From Rhizobium etli CFN 42 (GTDB lineage Bacteria > Pseudomonadota > Alphaproteobacteria > Rhizobiales > Rhizobiaceae), in NCBI RefSeq assembly GCF_000092045.1, contig NC_007761.1, forward strand, positions 1,429,001-1,493,000: a stretch of 64,000 nucleotides of DNA, given 5' to 3'. Every line of letters starts with the position of its first letter. The first letter of the stretch is position 1. This document shows, piece by piece, positions 17,201-28,370 of the stretch. The position numbers and the translations under genes were made by a program. Under the pieces are notes generated by a model, which worked only from the letters and a program-made list of their open reading frames with translations, did not search any database and was not told where the DNA came from.

Positions 17201-18788
17201 TTACTGGGTGGACGTGGTCTTCGATGCCGGGCCCAACAGCCAACCGGTCGCGACCGACGACAGTGGGCTGATCATCGGCCACAACGGAACGCTCGTTATC
17301 TCCATTGCCGCACTGCTGGCAAACGATACCGATCCCAACGGCGATGCGATGACGATCACCGCCGTCGGCAATGCGCTGAACGGCACGGTCACTCTCGACA
17401 AGCAGGCCGGAACCGTCATCTTCGCGCCGGTCACCGATTATTCCGGCCCGGCAAGCTTCGCCTACACGCTGTCGGACGGCCGCGGCGGCACGGATCAGGG
17501 CAATGTCAGCCTGACCGTTCAGGCCGGTTCGGCCGGCGAGACGCTGTTTACGGCGAGTGAGGGACCGACCGGCGGCAGCTTCAACGACAACACGGCGATG
17601 GAACTCGGCATGAAGTTCGTCGCTTCCTCAAACGGCACGATCTCGGGCATCCGCTATTACAAGGCTGCCGGCGATACCAGTGCCCATACCGGCTCCATCT
17701 GGAGGGCCGACGGCACGCTCGTCGCCACGGTCACCTTCACCAATGAGTCGCTTTCCGGCTGGCAGACTGCGAACTTCGCCACGCCGCTGCAGATCGCGGC
17801 GGGCGCGACCTATGTCGCCTCCTACCACACGACCGGCACCTATGTGGCGACGTCGAACTATTTCAACACGGCGCATACCAGCGGTTCGCTGACGGCGCTT
17901 GCAGGCAGCAATGGCGTCTACGCGGTCGGATCGGGCTCGATCTTTCCGACGTCAAGCTACCAGTCGACGAATTACTGGGTCGACGTCGTCTTCAATCAGT
18001 CGACGGGCAATACGGTGCCGGTCGCCGCCAATGACAACGGCTATACGACCTATACCAATACGGCTCTGTCGATCGCCGCTGCAAACCTGCTGGCAAATGA
18101 CAGCGACGCGGATGGCGACCCGCTTGTCGTCACCGGCGTCAGCGGCGCGGTCAACGGTTCGGTGTCATACAACAGCCAGACGCAGACCGTCACTTTCACG
18201 CCGACGGCAGGATATACCGGGCCGGCGAGCTTCAGCTATTCCATCGCCGACGGAAAGGGCGGCACGGCATCCGCCCAGGTTTCACTTACCGTCAACGCCC
18301 AGGGAAGCGAGCAGAACCTCTTCAGCGCCAATGAAACGCCAGCAGTCGTCTCGGTGAACGACAATCAGCCGGTCAATCTCGGCATGAAATTTCAGGCGGA
18401 CACGGCAGGCTGGATCACGGGCATCCGCTTCTACAAGGGCGCCGACAATACAGGCCCGCATAACGGTTATCTCTGGACCGCCTCGGGCACGCTGCTTGGC
18501 AGCGTCACCTTCAGCAACGAAACGGCAAGCGGCTGGCAGACCGCCACGCTCACCCAGCAGGTCGCGGTTGAAGCGGATACGACCTACGTCGTTTCCTACA
18601 GCACGAACGGCAATTATTCGGCGACGGGCCATTATTTCAGCACCGAGAAGACGAGCGGCGACCTCCGGGCGCTCAGCGGCAATAACGGCCTCTATGCCTA
18701 CGGATCGAGCGGGTTGTTCCCGACGAGCAGTTACAACAGCACAAACTACTATGTGGACGTGGCGTTCAAACCGCAGCTCGCGGCGTAA
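14268..18788 (+). CDS. Giant type I-secreted protein paralogue: dimethylformamidase-like domain, cadherin-like domains, three DUF4082 domains
   Basis: 1506 aa, paralogous to the protein at 7648-12777. Residues 1-215 are Thr/Ser/Ala-rich and lack a signal peptide. The dimethylformamidase-like domain (about 219-722) keeps FQTSDTTWQAYNAWGGASLY, GHDEYWS and FWSGNELYWK, but carries an extra loop with NCSCG. An Ig-like domain (735-828) follows. Three DUF4082 domains (830-991, 1088-1247, 1345-1506) then alternate with two cadherin/tandem-95-like domains (991-1086, 1248-1344; ALLANDTDPNGDAMTITAVG). The C-terminus NYYVDVAFKPQLAA matches the paralogue. There are no RTX nonapeptides. The Shine-Dalgarno is poor (AGG abuts the ATG), so the start is uncertain. 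The paralogues differ in repeat content, so the duplication is old compared with the 678-nt repeat in the first gene. Confidence 0.84.
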   Translation: MKSSNAGRRETGTPLLLRFHVRNRKYLTAAGGTPCVTPAITGWAALLGTPTVVSSSTQVSSGFANQGSATVQSSLIGTVTTSLMSSGGMQSPPAPSTAISAPATHGGAQDNSTKTASAATVFQTPSSISQDIVLAPDPYEEAATLPAAPTLTGITSDADTGSATTAAPVTSSSSLDTTSLRLQASIASLSVEPSQDASAETTTTSALAAPAVAPAVVTLNKIALENLKQGNPISEWGLEGDGNGTIQGFATEISTNIGQTVNFKIATDSTHYRIDIYRMGYYGGLGARKVDSIEQSLTAAQIQPHPIVDMSLGLIDAGNWSVSASWQIPTDAVSGVYFAKLVREDGTQDASIIPFVVRDDASTSNIVFQTSDTTWQAYNAWGGASLYYGEVPVDPADMIGYLPPNCSCGLTAIGRASAVSYNRPIITNTSPIGGSHDYIFGVESSAISWLEQNGYDVSYISGVDTARSGSLLLNHDAYLSVGHDEYWSAEQRANVEAARDAGVNLAFWSGNELYWKVRWESSIDGSGQAYRTMVCYKETYGTSTDPSNIGTGTWRDPRYADPGQEPENSLTGTMFQVDSYRQDTISIPYDYSNLRFWRNTDVAELQEGETYNLVQNLLGYEWDSDVENGFRPAGLIDLSLSSVAVNTYLRDYGSTIGDAVATHSLTMYRAASGALVFGAGTVFWSWGLNDQHQGPATPTDRNVQQAMVNMFADMGIQPTTLDASLILATQSTDKLKPTSSITSPIVGASFLEGQHVTISGTAQDFGGGIIAGVEVSTDGGQHWFKATGRENWSYNWVVQASGTYTILSRAVDDSVNLETPSAGKQVTVTLPGTQGLWTLAEKPATEVAVDRDSVELGLRFQATTAGSVEGIRFYKGFYNIGEHVVSLWSSTGTLLATGVSTGESLSGWQTVMFSSPIQIAAGTTYVASYHSNGYYSMTANYFSEPYASGALKAVDGGGVFAYGSTAGTFPGQSPGGTNYWVDVVFDAGPNSQPVATDDSGLIIGHNGTLVISIAALLANDTDPNGDAMTITAVGNALNGTVTLDKQAGTVIFAPVTDYSGPASFAYTLSDGRGGTDQGNVSLTVQAGSAGETLFTASEGPTGGSFNDNTAMELGMKFVASSNGTISGIRYYKAAGDTSAHTGSIWRADGTLVATVTFTNESLSGWQTANFATPLQIAAGATYVASYHTTGTYVATSNYFNTAHTSGSLTALAGSNGVYAVGSGSIFPTSSYQSTNYWVDVVFNQSTGNTVPVAANDNGYTTYTNTALSIAAANLLANDSDADGDPLVVTGVSGAVNGSVSYNSQTQTVTFTPTAGYTGPASFSYSIADGKGGTASAQVSLTVNAQGSEQNLFSANETPAVVSVNDNQPVNLGMKFQADTAGWITGIRFYKGADNTGPHNGYLWTASGTLLGSVTFSNETASGWQTATLTQQVAVEADTTYVVSYSTNGNYSATGHYFSTEKTSGDLRALSGNNGLYAYGSSGLFPTSSYNSTNYYVDVAFKPQLAA

Positions 18789-18806
18789 AGGCGTGCGGGG
18801 GTATCG

Positions 18807-20039
18807 ATGACAGGTGCAGACAATCGACTTCCGGTGACGGTCCTGGCGGGGTTTCTCGGCGCCGGCAAGACGACGGTCCTCAATCATGTCCTGAACAATC
18901 GCGAGGGACGCCGGATCGCCGTGATCGTCAACGACATGAGCGAGGTGAACATCGATGCCGATCTCGTCCGCGACGGCGGCGCCAACCTCTCGAGGACGGA
19001 CGAAACCCTGGTCGAGCTTACCAACGGCTGCATCTGTTGCACATTGCGCGACGATCTCCTGAGCGAGGTCCGTCGGCTCGCCGCCGCCGGCCGTTTCGAC
19101 TATCTGCTGATCGAGGGCACGGGGATCGCCGAGCCCCTGCCGATAGCGGCGACCTTCTCCTTCCGCGACGAGAGCGGAGCAGCACTCTGCGATGTCGCGC
19201 GGCTCGACACGATGGTTTCCGTCATCGATGCGGTCAATCTTCTCGCCGATTATGCCAGTGCCGAGTTTCTGAGCGATCGCGGCCAGAGCCGTGACGGCGA
19301 CGACGAACGCAGGCTCGTCGAACTCCTCGTCGAACAGATCGAATTCGCCGACGTCGCCGTCATCAACAAGGCAGGCGAGGTGCCGCCCGCGATGCTCTCC
19401 GAGGTTCGCCGGATCGTCGCGGCGCTCAATCCGGATGCCCGCGTCATCGAGGCGGACTTCGGCAAGGTGCCGCTTGGCACAATCATGGATACCGGGCTCT
19501 TCAGCGAAGCCAAGGCCGCCCGCCATCCACTGTGGCACAAGGAGCTTTACGGCTGGGGCGATCATGTGCCGGAGACCGAGGAATACGGCATAACAAGCTT
19601 CGTCTATCGCAGCCGCCGGCCCTTCGATCCGGCGCGGCTGAGCCGCATGCTCGAGCAGCCATTGCCTGGCGTCATCAGGGCGAAAGGGCATTTCTGGCTG
19701 GCGACCCGGCCGGACGAGATCGGCCTGCTGTCGATTGCCGGCACGCAATGCCGCATCGATACCAGAGGGTTCTGGTGGACCTCGGTGCCGCGGGCGCACT
19801 GGCCACGCCATCCGCAATTCCGCCAATTGCTCGACCGGCATTGGGACGATGTCTGGGGCGACCGCCGCCAGGAGCTGGTCTTCATCGGCTCCGGCTTCGA
19901 CGAGGCCGCCATCCGCACAGCGCTCGACGATTGCCTGACCGGGGAGGAGACGGGTTTCGATCCGCAGACCGCTGTCGGCCTTCACGATCCGTTTCAGGCA
20001 TGGCGGCACGATACGCACGCATCGGACCGAAAGGTGTGA
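18807..20039 (+). CDS. CobW/COG0523 G3E-family GTPase (metallochaperone type), copy 2
   Basis: 410 aa, strongly similar along its length to the CobW protein at 12777-14063. Walker [10 protein letters not shown] is at residues 15-23, CICC at Cys75/77/78, and the C-terminal domain has [16 protein letters not shown] and [12 protein letters not shown]. The G4 position reads NKAG instead of NKxD. It lacks the extra N-terminal residues of copy 1. It begins 18 bases after the second giant gene, behind GGGGG, so each giant gene has its own GTPase immediately downstream. Family knowledge makes it a metal-delivery GTPase; that its client is the secreted paralogue is inference from gene order. Confidence 0.91.
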   Translation: MTGADNRLPVTVLAGFLGAGKTTVLNHVLNNREGRRIAVIVNDMSEVNIDADLVRDGGANLSRTDETLVELTNGCICCTLRDDLLSEVRRLAAAGRFDYLLIEGTGIAEPLPIAATFSFRDESGAALCDVARLDTMVSVIDAVNLLADYASAEFLSDRGQSRDGDDERRLVELLVEQIEFADVAVINKAGEVPPAMLSEVRRIVAALNPDARVIEADFGKVPLGTIMDTGLFSEAKAARHPLWHKELYGWGDHVPETEEYGITSFVYRSRRPFDPARLSRMLEQPLPGVIRAKGHFWLATRPDEIGLLSIAGTQCRIDTRGFWWTSVPRAHWPRHPQFRQLLDRHWDDVWGDRRQELVFIGSGFDEAAIRTALDDCLTGEETGFDPQTAVGLHDPFQAWRHDTHASDRKV

Positions 20040-20112
20040 AGCGGTTTTCGGATGATCCGATGCGTCGACGCAAAGGTGAACAGGTTTTGATTATCAACCA
20101 GAGGAGAGAACA

Positions 20113-20421
20113 ATGAGCAGCGAACTTTATGCAGACGGTATCGGCGAAATCACCGTCACGGGAACGATCGTGCGCATCGACCTGATGTCGCTCTCGGCCA
20201 CCGATCGTGACGCCAACAACAATCCGAAGCCGGTTTTCCGCCAGCGCATCATCATGCCTGTCGACGCCTTCGCCAATGCGGTCGACCTCATGCAGAAGGC
20301 GCTTGGCGGCTTGGTCGAGGCGGGCGCGGTCCGTCGCATCGGGGATATGTCGGCTGCAGCCGCCAGCGATATCCAGTCGGTGCAGGGCGGCGCTTCGAAC
20401 GCCTCGCCGAATTTCAACTGA
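20113..20421 (+). CDS. Conserved-looking small cytoplasmic protein of the secretion locus
   Basis: 102 aa with a strong AGGAGAG Shine-Dalgarno. The N-terminal half looks beta-rich (ITVTGTIVRIDLMSLSATD, then PVFRQRIIMP), followed by an amphipathic helix (DAFANAVDLMQKALGGLVEA) and a flexible Ser/Ala/Asn tail. It has no signal peptide or membrane segment and no Cys. I do not recognise the family; a weak similarity of pattern to DUF3467-like proteins (strand, then helix after a Pro) is only an impression. It sits 73 bases after the second CobW gene and 41 before the exporter gene, so it is probably co-transcribed and may be a chaperone or assembly factor for the secreted proteins. Confidence 0.75.
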   Translation: MSSELYADGIGEITVTGTIVRIDLMSLSATDRDANNNPKPVFRQRIIMPVDAFANAVDLMQKALGGLVEAGAVRRIGDMSAAAASDIQSVQGGASNASPNFN

Positions 20422-20462
20422 CAACAGGGACAGCTTCGGTCTCGTAGTGTTTCGGGTGGGCC

Positions 20463-22603
<2,141 letters not shown>

Positions 22604-22607
<4 letters not shown>

Positions 22608-24067
22608 GCGCGCGTGTCAGAAAATCCGGCGAGAACCTGCCAGTTCCATCAGACAAGGGCGCCTCAGACCATGGCCCTTCAGACAAGGTGCCGCCAGGCA
22701 GGGGCGGGCAGCTCGTCGCTCGCCTGCCGCTGCCGCCGGCAATTGCGGAATTCCAGTCCGACGCCGTCGAGCTCGAGGAACGTGCTCCGCCGCGCGTTGC
22801 GCGCATGACGCTCTATTGCGTGACGGCGCTAATTGCTGCGACCATCATCTGGGCCTCCGTTTCTGATATCGACGAGGTGGTGATTGCGCCCGGCAAGCTC
22901 GTTACCACCCAGCCGACCATCGTCGTCCAGCCGCTCGAAACCTCGATCATCCGCACGATCGATGTGAAGGCCGGCGAGGTCGTGCATGCCGGCCAAACGC
23001 TCGCAACCCTTGACGCCACTTTCAGCCAGGCCGACGTCGACCAGCAGCAGGCGAAGTTCTCGGCACTCGACGCCCAGGTGAAGCGCATCGAGGCGGAACT
23101 TGCCGGAGACGACTACACCATGATGGCGGGAACAACGCCCGACGAGATGCTGCAGGTGCAGCTCTTCGGCCAGCGGCGGGCCTTCTACACCGCGCAGCTG
23201 CAGAATTTCGAGCAGCAGATCGCCGGCCAGTCGGCAGCGCTTGCCGCCAGCAGGAACCAGGAGGCAGTGCTCATCGACCGGCGCGACACGCTCTCGCAGA
23301 TCGAAGGCGCGCGCACGCGGCTCTACGACAAGCAGAGCGGCTCGCTGATCACCATGCTCGGCTCGCGCGACGCCCGCCTCGACGTCGAATCTGATCTGAC
23401 CGCCGTGCGCGGCAAGGCCGACGAGGCGGCGCATGCCTTTGCCAAGCTGAAAGCCGACCGGCAGGCCTTTATCGAAGATTTCCGCCGCGCCGCGATGGAA
23501 CAGCTGGTGGAGCTGCGCGGACAGCGCGACATGGCGGATGAAGAGCTGAAGAAGATGGAGCTGCGCCGCAACATGGTGTCGCTGACAGCACCTGCCGACG
23601 CCGTCGTGCTCGATCTTGCCCAGCGCTCTATCGGCTCCGTCGTGCGCGAAGCCGAACCGGTCGTGACCCTGGTGCCGATCAACGTGCCGCTCGAAGCGGA
23701 AGTGTCGATCAACACCCGCGACATCGGCCGCATCGCCGTGGGTAAGGAGGCCCGCATCAAGCTAGACGCCTATCCCTTCCAGAAATACGGCACCGCGTCG
23801 GGCGAAGTTCGCACTATCAGCGAGGACACGTTTATGACCGGCCAGCAGTCGGAACAGACCGCCACCCCGAGCCAGCCGGCCGCCCCCTTCTTCAAGGCGC
23901 GCATCCTGCTTGCCGATACGAGACTGAACGTCTCGGACGTGCCGGTCAGACTGCTGCCGGGCATGACCGTCTCCACAGAGATCAAGGTCGGCAAAAGGAC
24001 GGTGATCTCGTATTTCCTCTATCCGCTGCTGCGCGGCCTGGATGATGCCATCCGGGAACCGAACTGA
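22604..24067 (+). CDS. HlyD-family type I secretion periplasmic adaptor
   Basis: 487-aa membrane-fusion protein linking the ABC exporter to an outer-membrane channel. A Pro/Ser-rich cytoplasmic N-terminus (1-65) precedes one membrane helix (about 67-88) and the first half of the lipoyl-like domain (VIAPGKLVTTQPTIVVQPL). A long coiled-coil hairpin (about 120-310) follows. The second lipoyl half and beta-barrel contain MVSLTAPADAVVLDLA and VGKEARIKLDAYPFQKYG. ATG 22604 overlaps the exporter stop by 4 bases, with AGGCAGG just upstream. Hairpins without T-runs lie after the stop (24083-24120), where the locus converges on the alpha/beta hydrolase gene. Confidence 0.94.
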
Positions 24068-24140
24068 GGGGCTGCAGACGAGGTGTAGGCGAGGGGCCTT
24101 CTACACGCGCCGGGAGGCGCATCCGATTCCGATCAATCAG

Positions 24141-25037
24141 CTACCGGAAAGTGGCGAGGAAAGCGCGAATTGCTGCAGGGATATTGCCGAGATGAAGGAG
24201 GGGCGCATGTCCTTGCCCTTCCGCGGAATGAAGGATCAGCCTGGGATGCAGTCGGGCCATTTTGCTGGCGGTTTCCTGCGACAGCAGCGGCGAATTTTCA
24301 CCGCGGATCAACATCAGCGGAACGCGGCTCAGGCTTTCGAATTGTGCCCAGAGATCGGGCAGTGGCTGGCTGAAGTCGATCGATTTCAGCGCTTCGGCGA
24401 TCGTCGGATCGAAATCGGCCACCGGCCTTCCGCCGACGTCGCGATATAGCGCAAGCGCCATTTCGCGCCAGTCGTGCTCTCCAAGGGCGGTAAACGAGGC
24501 GCCGTGATTTTCTCGCAATATTTCGGCCACCTCGGCCCAGTCTGCCGGCCTCCTGCCGCTGTTGAGGTAATCTCGGATCAGCGCCAGCCCTTCAGCCTCG
24601 ATCAAAGGACCGATGTCGTTGAGGACCACGGCTTCGAGAAGATCCGGCCGTGTCGCCGCGATCAAATGCAGGATCAGGCCGCCACGCGACGTGCCGATGA
24701 AAATTGCTCGCTCGATGCCGAAGGCAGCGCAGGCGGCAACAATGTCGGCCATCTCGACGGCGAGATTGTAATTGGCCTTGTTCTCATCCCAAGCGGAATT
24801 TCCACGCCCGCGCGAATCGAGAGTGATCACCCTGCGCGGGTCTGTCTTGTCCTGGCAGAGAAGCAGCGCCAGCGAATGAAAATCCCGCGCGTTGCGGGTC
24901 AGGCCGGGCAGGCAGATCACCGGCAGCTTTTCGGCGGTCGCCGCCGCCTCGGGCCGATAGTCGCGGGCATAAAGCGTCAGCCCGTCGGAGGAAGAGTAAA
25001 ATCGTTCCTGGAAACCGCCTGTGTCCATGTCCGGCAT
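24141..25037 (-). CDS. Alpha/beta-fold hydrolase
   Basis: 298-aa cytosolic hydrolase. The oxyanion region reads ICLPGLTRNARDF, the nucleophile elbow is GTSRGG with Ser117, and the C-terminal His277 sits in EGQGHAPLL. LDSRGRGNSAWD and NDIGPLIEAEGL are typical of esterase/haloalkane-dehalogenase-like members of rhizobia. The start at 25037 has AAGGG upstream; ATG 25028 (MDTGGF) is an alternative. It stands alone between the secretion locus and the lytic transglycosylase gene. The substrate cannot be predicted. Confidence 0.88.
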   Translation of the reverse strand: MPDMDTGGFQERFYSSSDGLTLYARDYRPEAAATAEKLPVICLPGLTRNARDFHSLALLLCQDKTDPRRVITLDSRGRGNSAWDENKANYNLAVEMADIVAACAAFGIERAIFIGTSRGGLILHLIAATRPDLLEAVVLNDIGPLIEAEGLALIRDYLNSGRRPADWAEVAEILRENHGASFTALGEHDWREMALALYRDVGGRPVADFDPTIAEALKSIDFSQPLPDLWAQFESLSRVPLMLIRGENSPLLSQETASKMARLHPRLILHSAEGQGHAPLLHLGNIPAAIRAFLATFR

Positions 25038-25102
25038 CGCATCCCTTGAGACCTGTCTGATCCGGAAGGTGTAGCCTGCTTTTCGAGCCGCGCCTAACGG
25101 CT

Positions 25103-27178
25103 TCAGGAAGCGCTGCGTCCGCCGATCAGGTCGCGCTCGATATCCGTCGGCTGGCCGAGGCGAGCCTTGTAGACTTCATAATTCTCCATCACCCGCTGTA
25201 CGTAGTTGCGCGTTTCAGGGAAGGGGATGCGCTCGATCCAGTCGACGATCTCGTCGACCGGCCGACCGCGTGGGTCGCCGTAGCGTCCGATCCATTCCGG
25301 CACCCGCTTCGGGCCGGCATTATAGGCGATGAAGGTGAGGATGTAGGAGCCGCCGAAGGCTTCGATCTGTTCGCCGAGATAATGCGCGCCGAGCGTTGCA
25401 TTATAGCCGGCATCGGCCGTCAGCTTGTCCTTCGAAAAGGTGATGTTGTGGCGCTTGGCCACCGCTTGGGCCGTGCCGGGCAGAAGCTGCAGCAGGCCGC
25501 GCGCATTTGCGGCCGAAACGGCGGCCGGGTTAAAGGCGCTTTCCTGCCGGGCAATGGCATAGGCGAGCGCCTTGCCGGAGCCGGAGATATTGGCATTGGC
25601 CGGGATTACGCCGACGGGAAAGGCGAGTGCGGCGACGTCGATGCCGCGGCCATAGGCGATCTTGCCGATCTGCAGGGACAGATGATGATTGCCTGATTGT
25701 TCGGCCTGCGCCGCCAGGATCGCCAGTTCACCGCGACTTTGCAGCTGATCGGCGAGCGCGAGATAGAGGATGTCGGCCCGCCATCCGTGGCCGGCTGCCT
25801 CAAGCCGGGCGATTGCCTGCACGGCCTCGCGCGCCTCGAAACTCTGGCGGTCGGCTGCGCTCGGCGTGGGATAGCTGACGTTGAGCGTCTTGCGTCCGAG
25901 CCTTTCGGCCGCGAGCTGCCCATAGAAGGTGCCGGGAAAATTCGCGGCCTTGCCGTAGAATTCGCCGGAGTTGCCGGTTCCGCCGGCCTCGGCTGCCCGC
26001 CCGAGCCAGTACCAGGCGCGCGACACCGAGATGGGACCGTTCGAAGTCGCCAGAATCTTGCGGAAATGCTTTTCTGCCGTTGTCGGATCCTGCAGACCGC
26101 GCAGCGCATACCATCCGGCATGGAACTCGGCCTCGACGATATCTGTCGGGCTGGTTGCCGCGGAGTTTGCGACGACGCGGTAGGCCGGTCTGAATTGTCC
26201 CTGATCGACGAGGCCGCGGCTGACGATCCGCTGCTCGTTCCACCATTCTCCGGAATTGACGAGTTCGCCCGGCTCGCGCGGCATCTTTTCCAGAAGCGCC
26301 GCCGCTTCGGCATATTTGTCCTGCTTGCGCAGATATTCGATCCGCGCGAACAGCAGGCCGGCATCGCCACGCCATTTCGGCTCGACGCTATTGAGAAGCG
26401 CGCCGGCATTGGCGGCTTTGGCGTCGACGGCGGCCCAGGCCTTGTAGAGGGACTGCGCCTCGCCCATGTCGCCGAAGCGCTTGGCCTGCGCCACCCGGCC
26501 ACGATACATCAGATAGTCCATCCGCGCCTTGTGGTCGGCTGGCGTCAGCAGGGCGGAAAACTCGAGGAGGATCTTGTCTTCGCTCGCCTTGTCGAGAGCC
26601 TCGGTGCGCCAGACCTTGCGGATATATTTTGCCGCCTGCGCCTGCTTGCCTGACGCAGTCAGCGCCCGCCCGAGAATGACGGCGCCCTGCATCGTCTCCG
26701 GCGCGGTGTCGCCGAAAGCGGCGAGCACGGCTGACGGGGCGGGGTTTTCGTCGTAGAGCGCACGTTCGGAATAGGCGCGCAGCCTGGAAAGGCCGGGCCA
26801 TCCCTTGAGCTTCTGCGCGGCGCTGGCGATTTCATAAGAGGGAACGCCCTTCAATCCGGAGACGGCGATCGCCCAGGTGAGGATATGCCGGTCGAGCGTA
26901 CCCTCGCGCATGCTGTCGCGGATCGATAGAGCCAGTTGCGGATTCTTAGCGGAAAGTGCGTCGAGGCCGGTTTTCAGATCGCTGGCGACAGGCGCGACGG
27001 CGGGATTGCGGGGTATGGCGCCGGTTGTAAGCGCTGCAGGTATCGATGTCTCGGGAACGAAGTCGATCGGCTTGACGTCAGGCGTCGGAATGCCTTCGCC
27101 GGAAAGCGGCGACGCGAGGCTGCCCCACGCGGCGGCAACAAAGCCGAAGGCGGTCAGAATCAGGACAGCTTTCTTCAT
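25103..27178 (-). CDS. Soluble lytic murein transglycosylase (Slt70 type)
   Basis: 691-aa periplasmic peptidoglycan lyase that cleaves MurNAc-GlcNAc bonds to 1,6-anhydro products. The signal peptide MKKAVLILTAFGFVAAAWGS is followed by a long alpha-helical superhelix region and a C-terminal SLT domain. The catalytic Glu546 is in ARQESAFNPAAVS, with GLLQLLPGTA and YNAGPKRVPEWI downstream, as expected for family 1. ATG 27178 is chosen for the classical signal peptide; a GTG at 27202 would add 8 residues. It is transcribed divergently from dapA, the usual rhizobial arrangement. Confidence 0.94.
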   Translation of the reverse strand: MKKAVLILTAFGFVAAAWGSLASPLSGEGIPTPDVKPIDFVPETSIPAALTTGAIPRNPAVAPVASDLKTGLDALSAKNPQLALSIRDSMREGTLDRHILTWAIAVSGLKGVPSYEIASAAQKLKGWPGLSRLRAYSERALYDENPAPSAVLAAFGDTAPETMQGAVILGRALTASGKQAQAAKYIRKVWRTEALDKASEDKILLEFSALLTPADHKARMDYLMYRGRVAQAKRFGDMGEAQSLYKAWAAVDAKAANAGALLNSVEPKWRGDAGLLFARIEYLRKQDKYAEAAALLEKMPREPGELVNSGEWWNEQRIVSRGLVDQGQFRPAYRVVANSAATSPTDIVEAEFHAGWYALRGLQDPTTAEKHFRKILATSNGPISVSRAWYWLGRAAEAGGTGNSGEFYGKAANFPGTFYGQLAAERLGRKTLNVSYPTPSAADRQSFEAREAVQAIARLEAAGHGWRADILYLALADQLQSRGELAILAAQAEQSGNHHLSLQIGKIAYGRGIDVAALAFPVGVIPANANISGSGKALAYAIARQESAFNPAAVSAANARGLLQLLPGTAQAVAKRHNITFSKDKLTADAGYNATLGAHYLGEQIEAFGGSYILTFIAYNAGPKRVPEWIGRYGDPRGRPVDEIVDWIERIPFPETRNYVQRVMENYEVYKARLGQPTDIERDLIGGRSAS

Positions 27179-27392
27179 CCGGGATCTCGCAACGGAAAAC
27201 ACGCCCTGCCCATTTGGCTAGAGGCTTCTTAACGAAACCTTACCGTACCAGGTAAAATTCATTCACATCTGCTATCGGAATTTGCCCTAAACCGAACTCT
27301 CCGCGCTTGTCGCGATGATTTCGGCGCTCTATGGTGCGCAAAATATTCATGGAATGCGGCCGAAGCAAGGATTTGGTCGTGAGGAGCTTTGC

Positions 27393-28277
27393 ATGTTCAA
27401 TGGGTCCATTCCCGCCCTCGTCACCCCCTTCACCGATGCCGGACTGATCGACGAAGCGAGCTTCGCCGCCCATGTCGACTGGCAGATCAAGGAAGGCAGC
27501 AGCGGTCTCGTTCCGGTCGGCACGACTGGCGAATCGCCGACGCTGTCGCATGCCGAGCACAAGCGGGTCGTGGAACTCTGCATCGAAGTGGCGGCAAAAC
27601 GCGTTCCGGTCATGGCCGGCGCCGGTTCGAACAATACGCGTGAGGCGGTCGAACTCGCCCAGCATGCCCAAAAGGTCGGCGCCGACGCCGTGCTCGTCGT
27701 CACGCCCTATTACAACAAGCCAACGCAGAAGGGTCTGATCGCGCATTTTTCCGCGATTGCCGAGGCCGTCGCTCTGCCGATCTATATTTACAACATTCCG
27801 GGCCGTTCGGTGATCGACATGACGCCGGAAACGATGGGTGCTCTCGCCAGGGCGCACAGCAATATCGTCGGCGTCAAGGACGCGACGGGCAAGATCGAGC
27901 GTGTCTCCGAGCAGCGCATCACCTGCGGCAAGGATTTCAGACAATTGTCCGGCGAGGACGCGACAGCCCTCGGGTTCAACGCCCATGGCGGCGTCGGCTG
28001 TATCTCGGTGACGGCCAATGTCGCCCCGCGGCTCTGCGCCGATTTTCAGGCCGCGACGCTCGCCGGCGAATACGCCCGCGCGCTGGAATATCAGGACCGG
28101 CTGATGCCGCTGCACAAGGCGATCTTCCTTGAGCCCGGTCTCTGCGGCGCCAAATACGGCCTCTCCAGGCTCGGTCGGATGAGCCGCAATGTCCGCTCGC
28201 CGCTGCTTTCGACGCTGGAGCCGGCAACCGAAGCAGCAATCGACGCCGCCATGCGTCATGCAGGATTGCTGAACTGA
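27393..28277 (+). CDS. dapA: 4-hydroxy-tetrahydrodipicolinate synthase
   Basis: 294-aa class I aldolase that condenses pyruvate with aspartate semialdehyde in lysine and diaminopimelate synthesis. Thr44-Thr45 in [12 protein letters not shown], Tyr133 in YIYNIPGRS and the Schiff-base Lys162 in IVGVKDATG are all present, and length is normal. ATG 27393 has GAGGAG six bases upstream; an earlier in-frame start is a non-conserved extension. It is divergent from the transglycosylase gene and 93 bases before smpB. Confidence 0.97.
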   Translation: MFNGSIPALVTPFTDAGLIDEASFAAHVDWQIKEGSSGLVPVGTTGESPTLSHAEHKRVVELCIEVAAKRVPVMAGAGSNNTREAVELAQHAQKVGADAVLVVTPYYNKPTQKGLIAHFSAIAEAVALPIYIYNIPGRSVIDMTPETMGALARAHSNIVGVKDATGKIERVSEQRITCGKDFRQLSGEDATALGFNAHGGVGCISVTANVAPRLCADFQAATLAGEYARALEYQDRLMPLHKAIFLEPGLCGAKYGLSRLGRMSRNVRSPLLSTLEPATEAAIDAAMRHAGLLN

Positions 28278-28370
28278 GGAGACCGGCCGTCTTCACAAGG
28301 CCGGGTCGTTCCCTTACATAAGGGCAAGCAATGAGGGCGCGGCTTTTCGCGCCCCGAAGGGAATATCGTC

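Noticed and set aside
7648..18788. RTX nonapeptide repeats in the giant proteins
   Set aside because: I looked for GGxGxDxxx arrays; the Asp-rich motifs present (NDTDPDSGD, NDTDPNGD) belong to VCBS/cadherin-like domains, not RTX repeats.
28335..28354. Terminator between dapA and smpB
   Set aside because: The GGGCGCG/CGCGCCC hairpin is clear but has no T-run and sits within the smpB leader, so I did not call termination.
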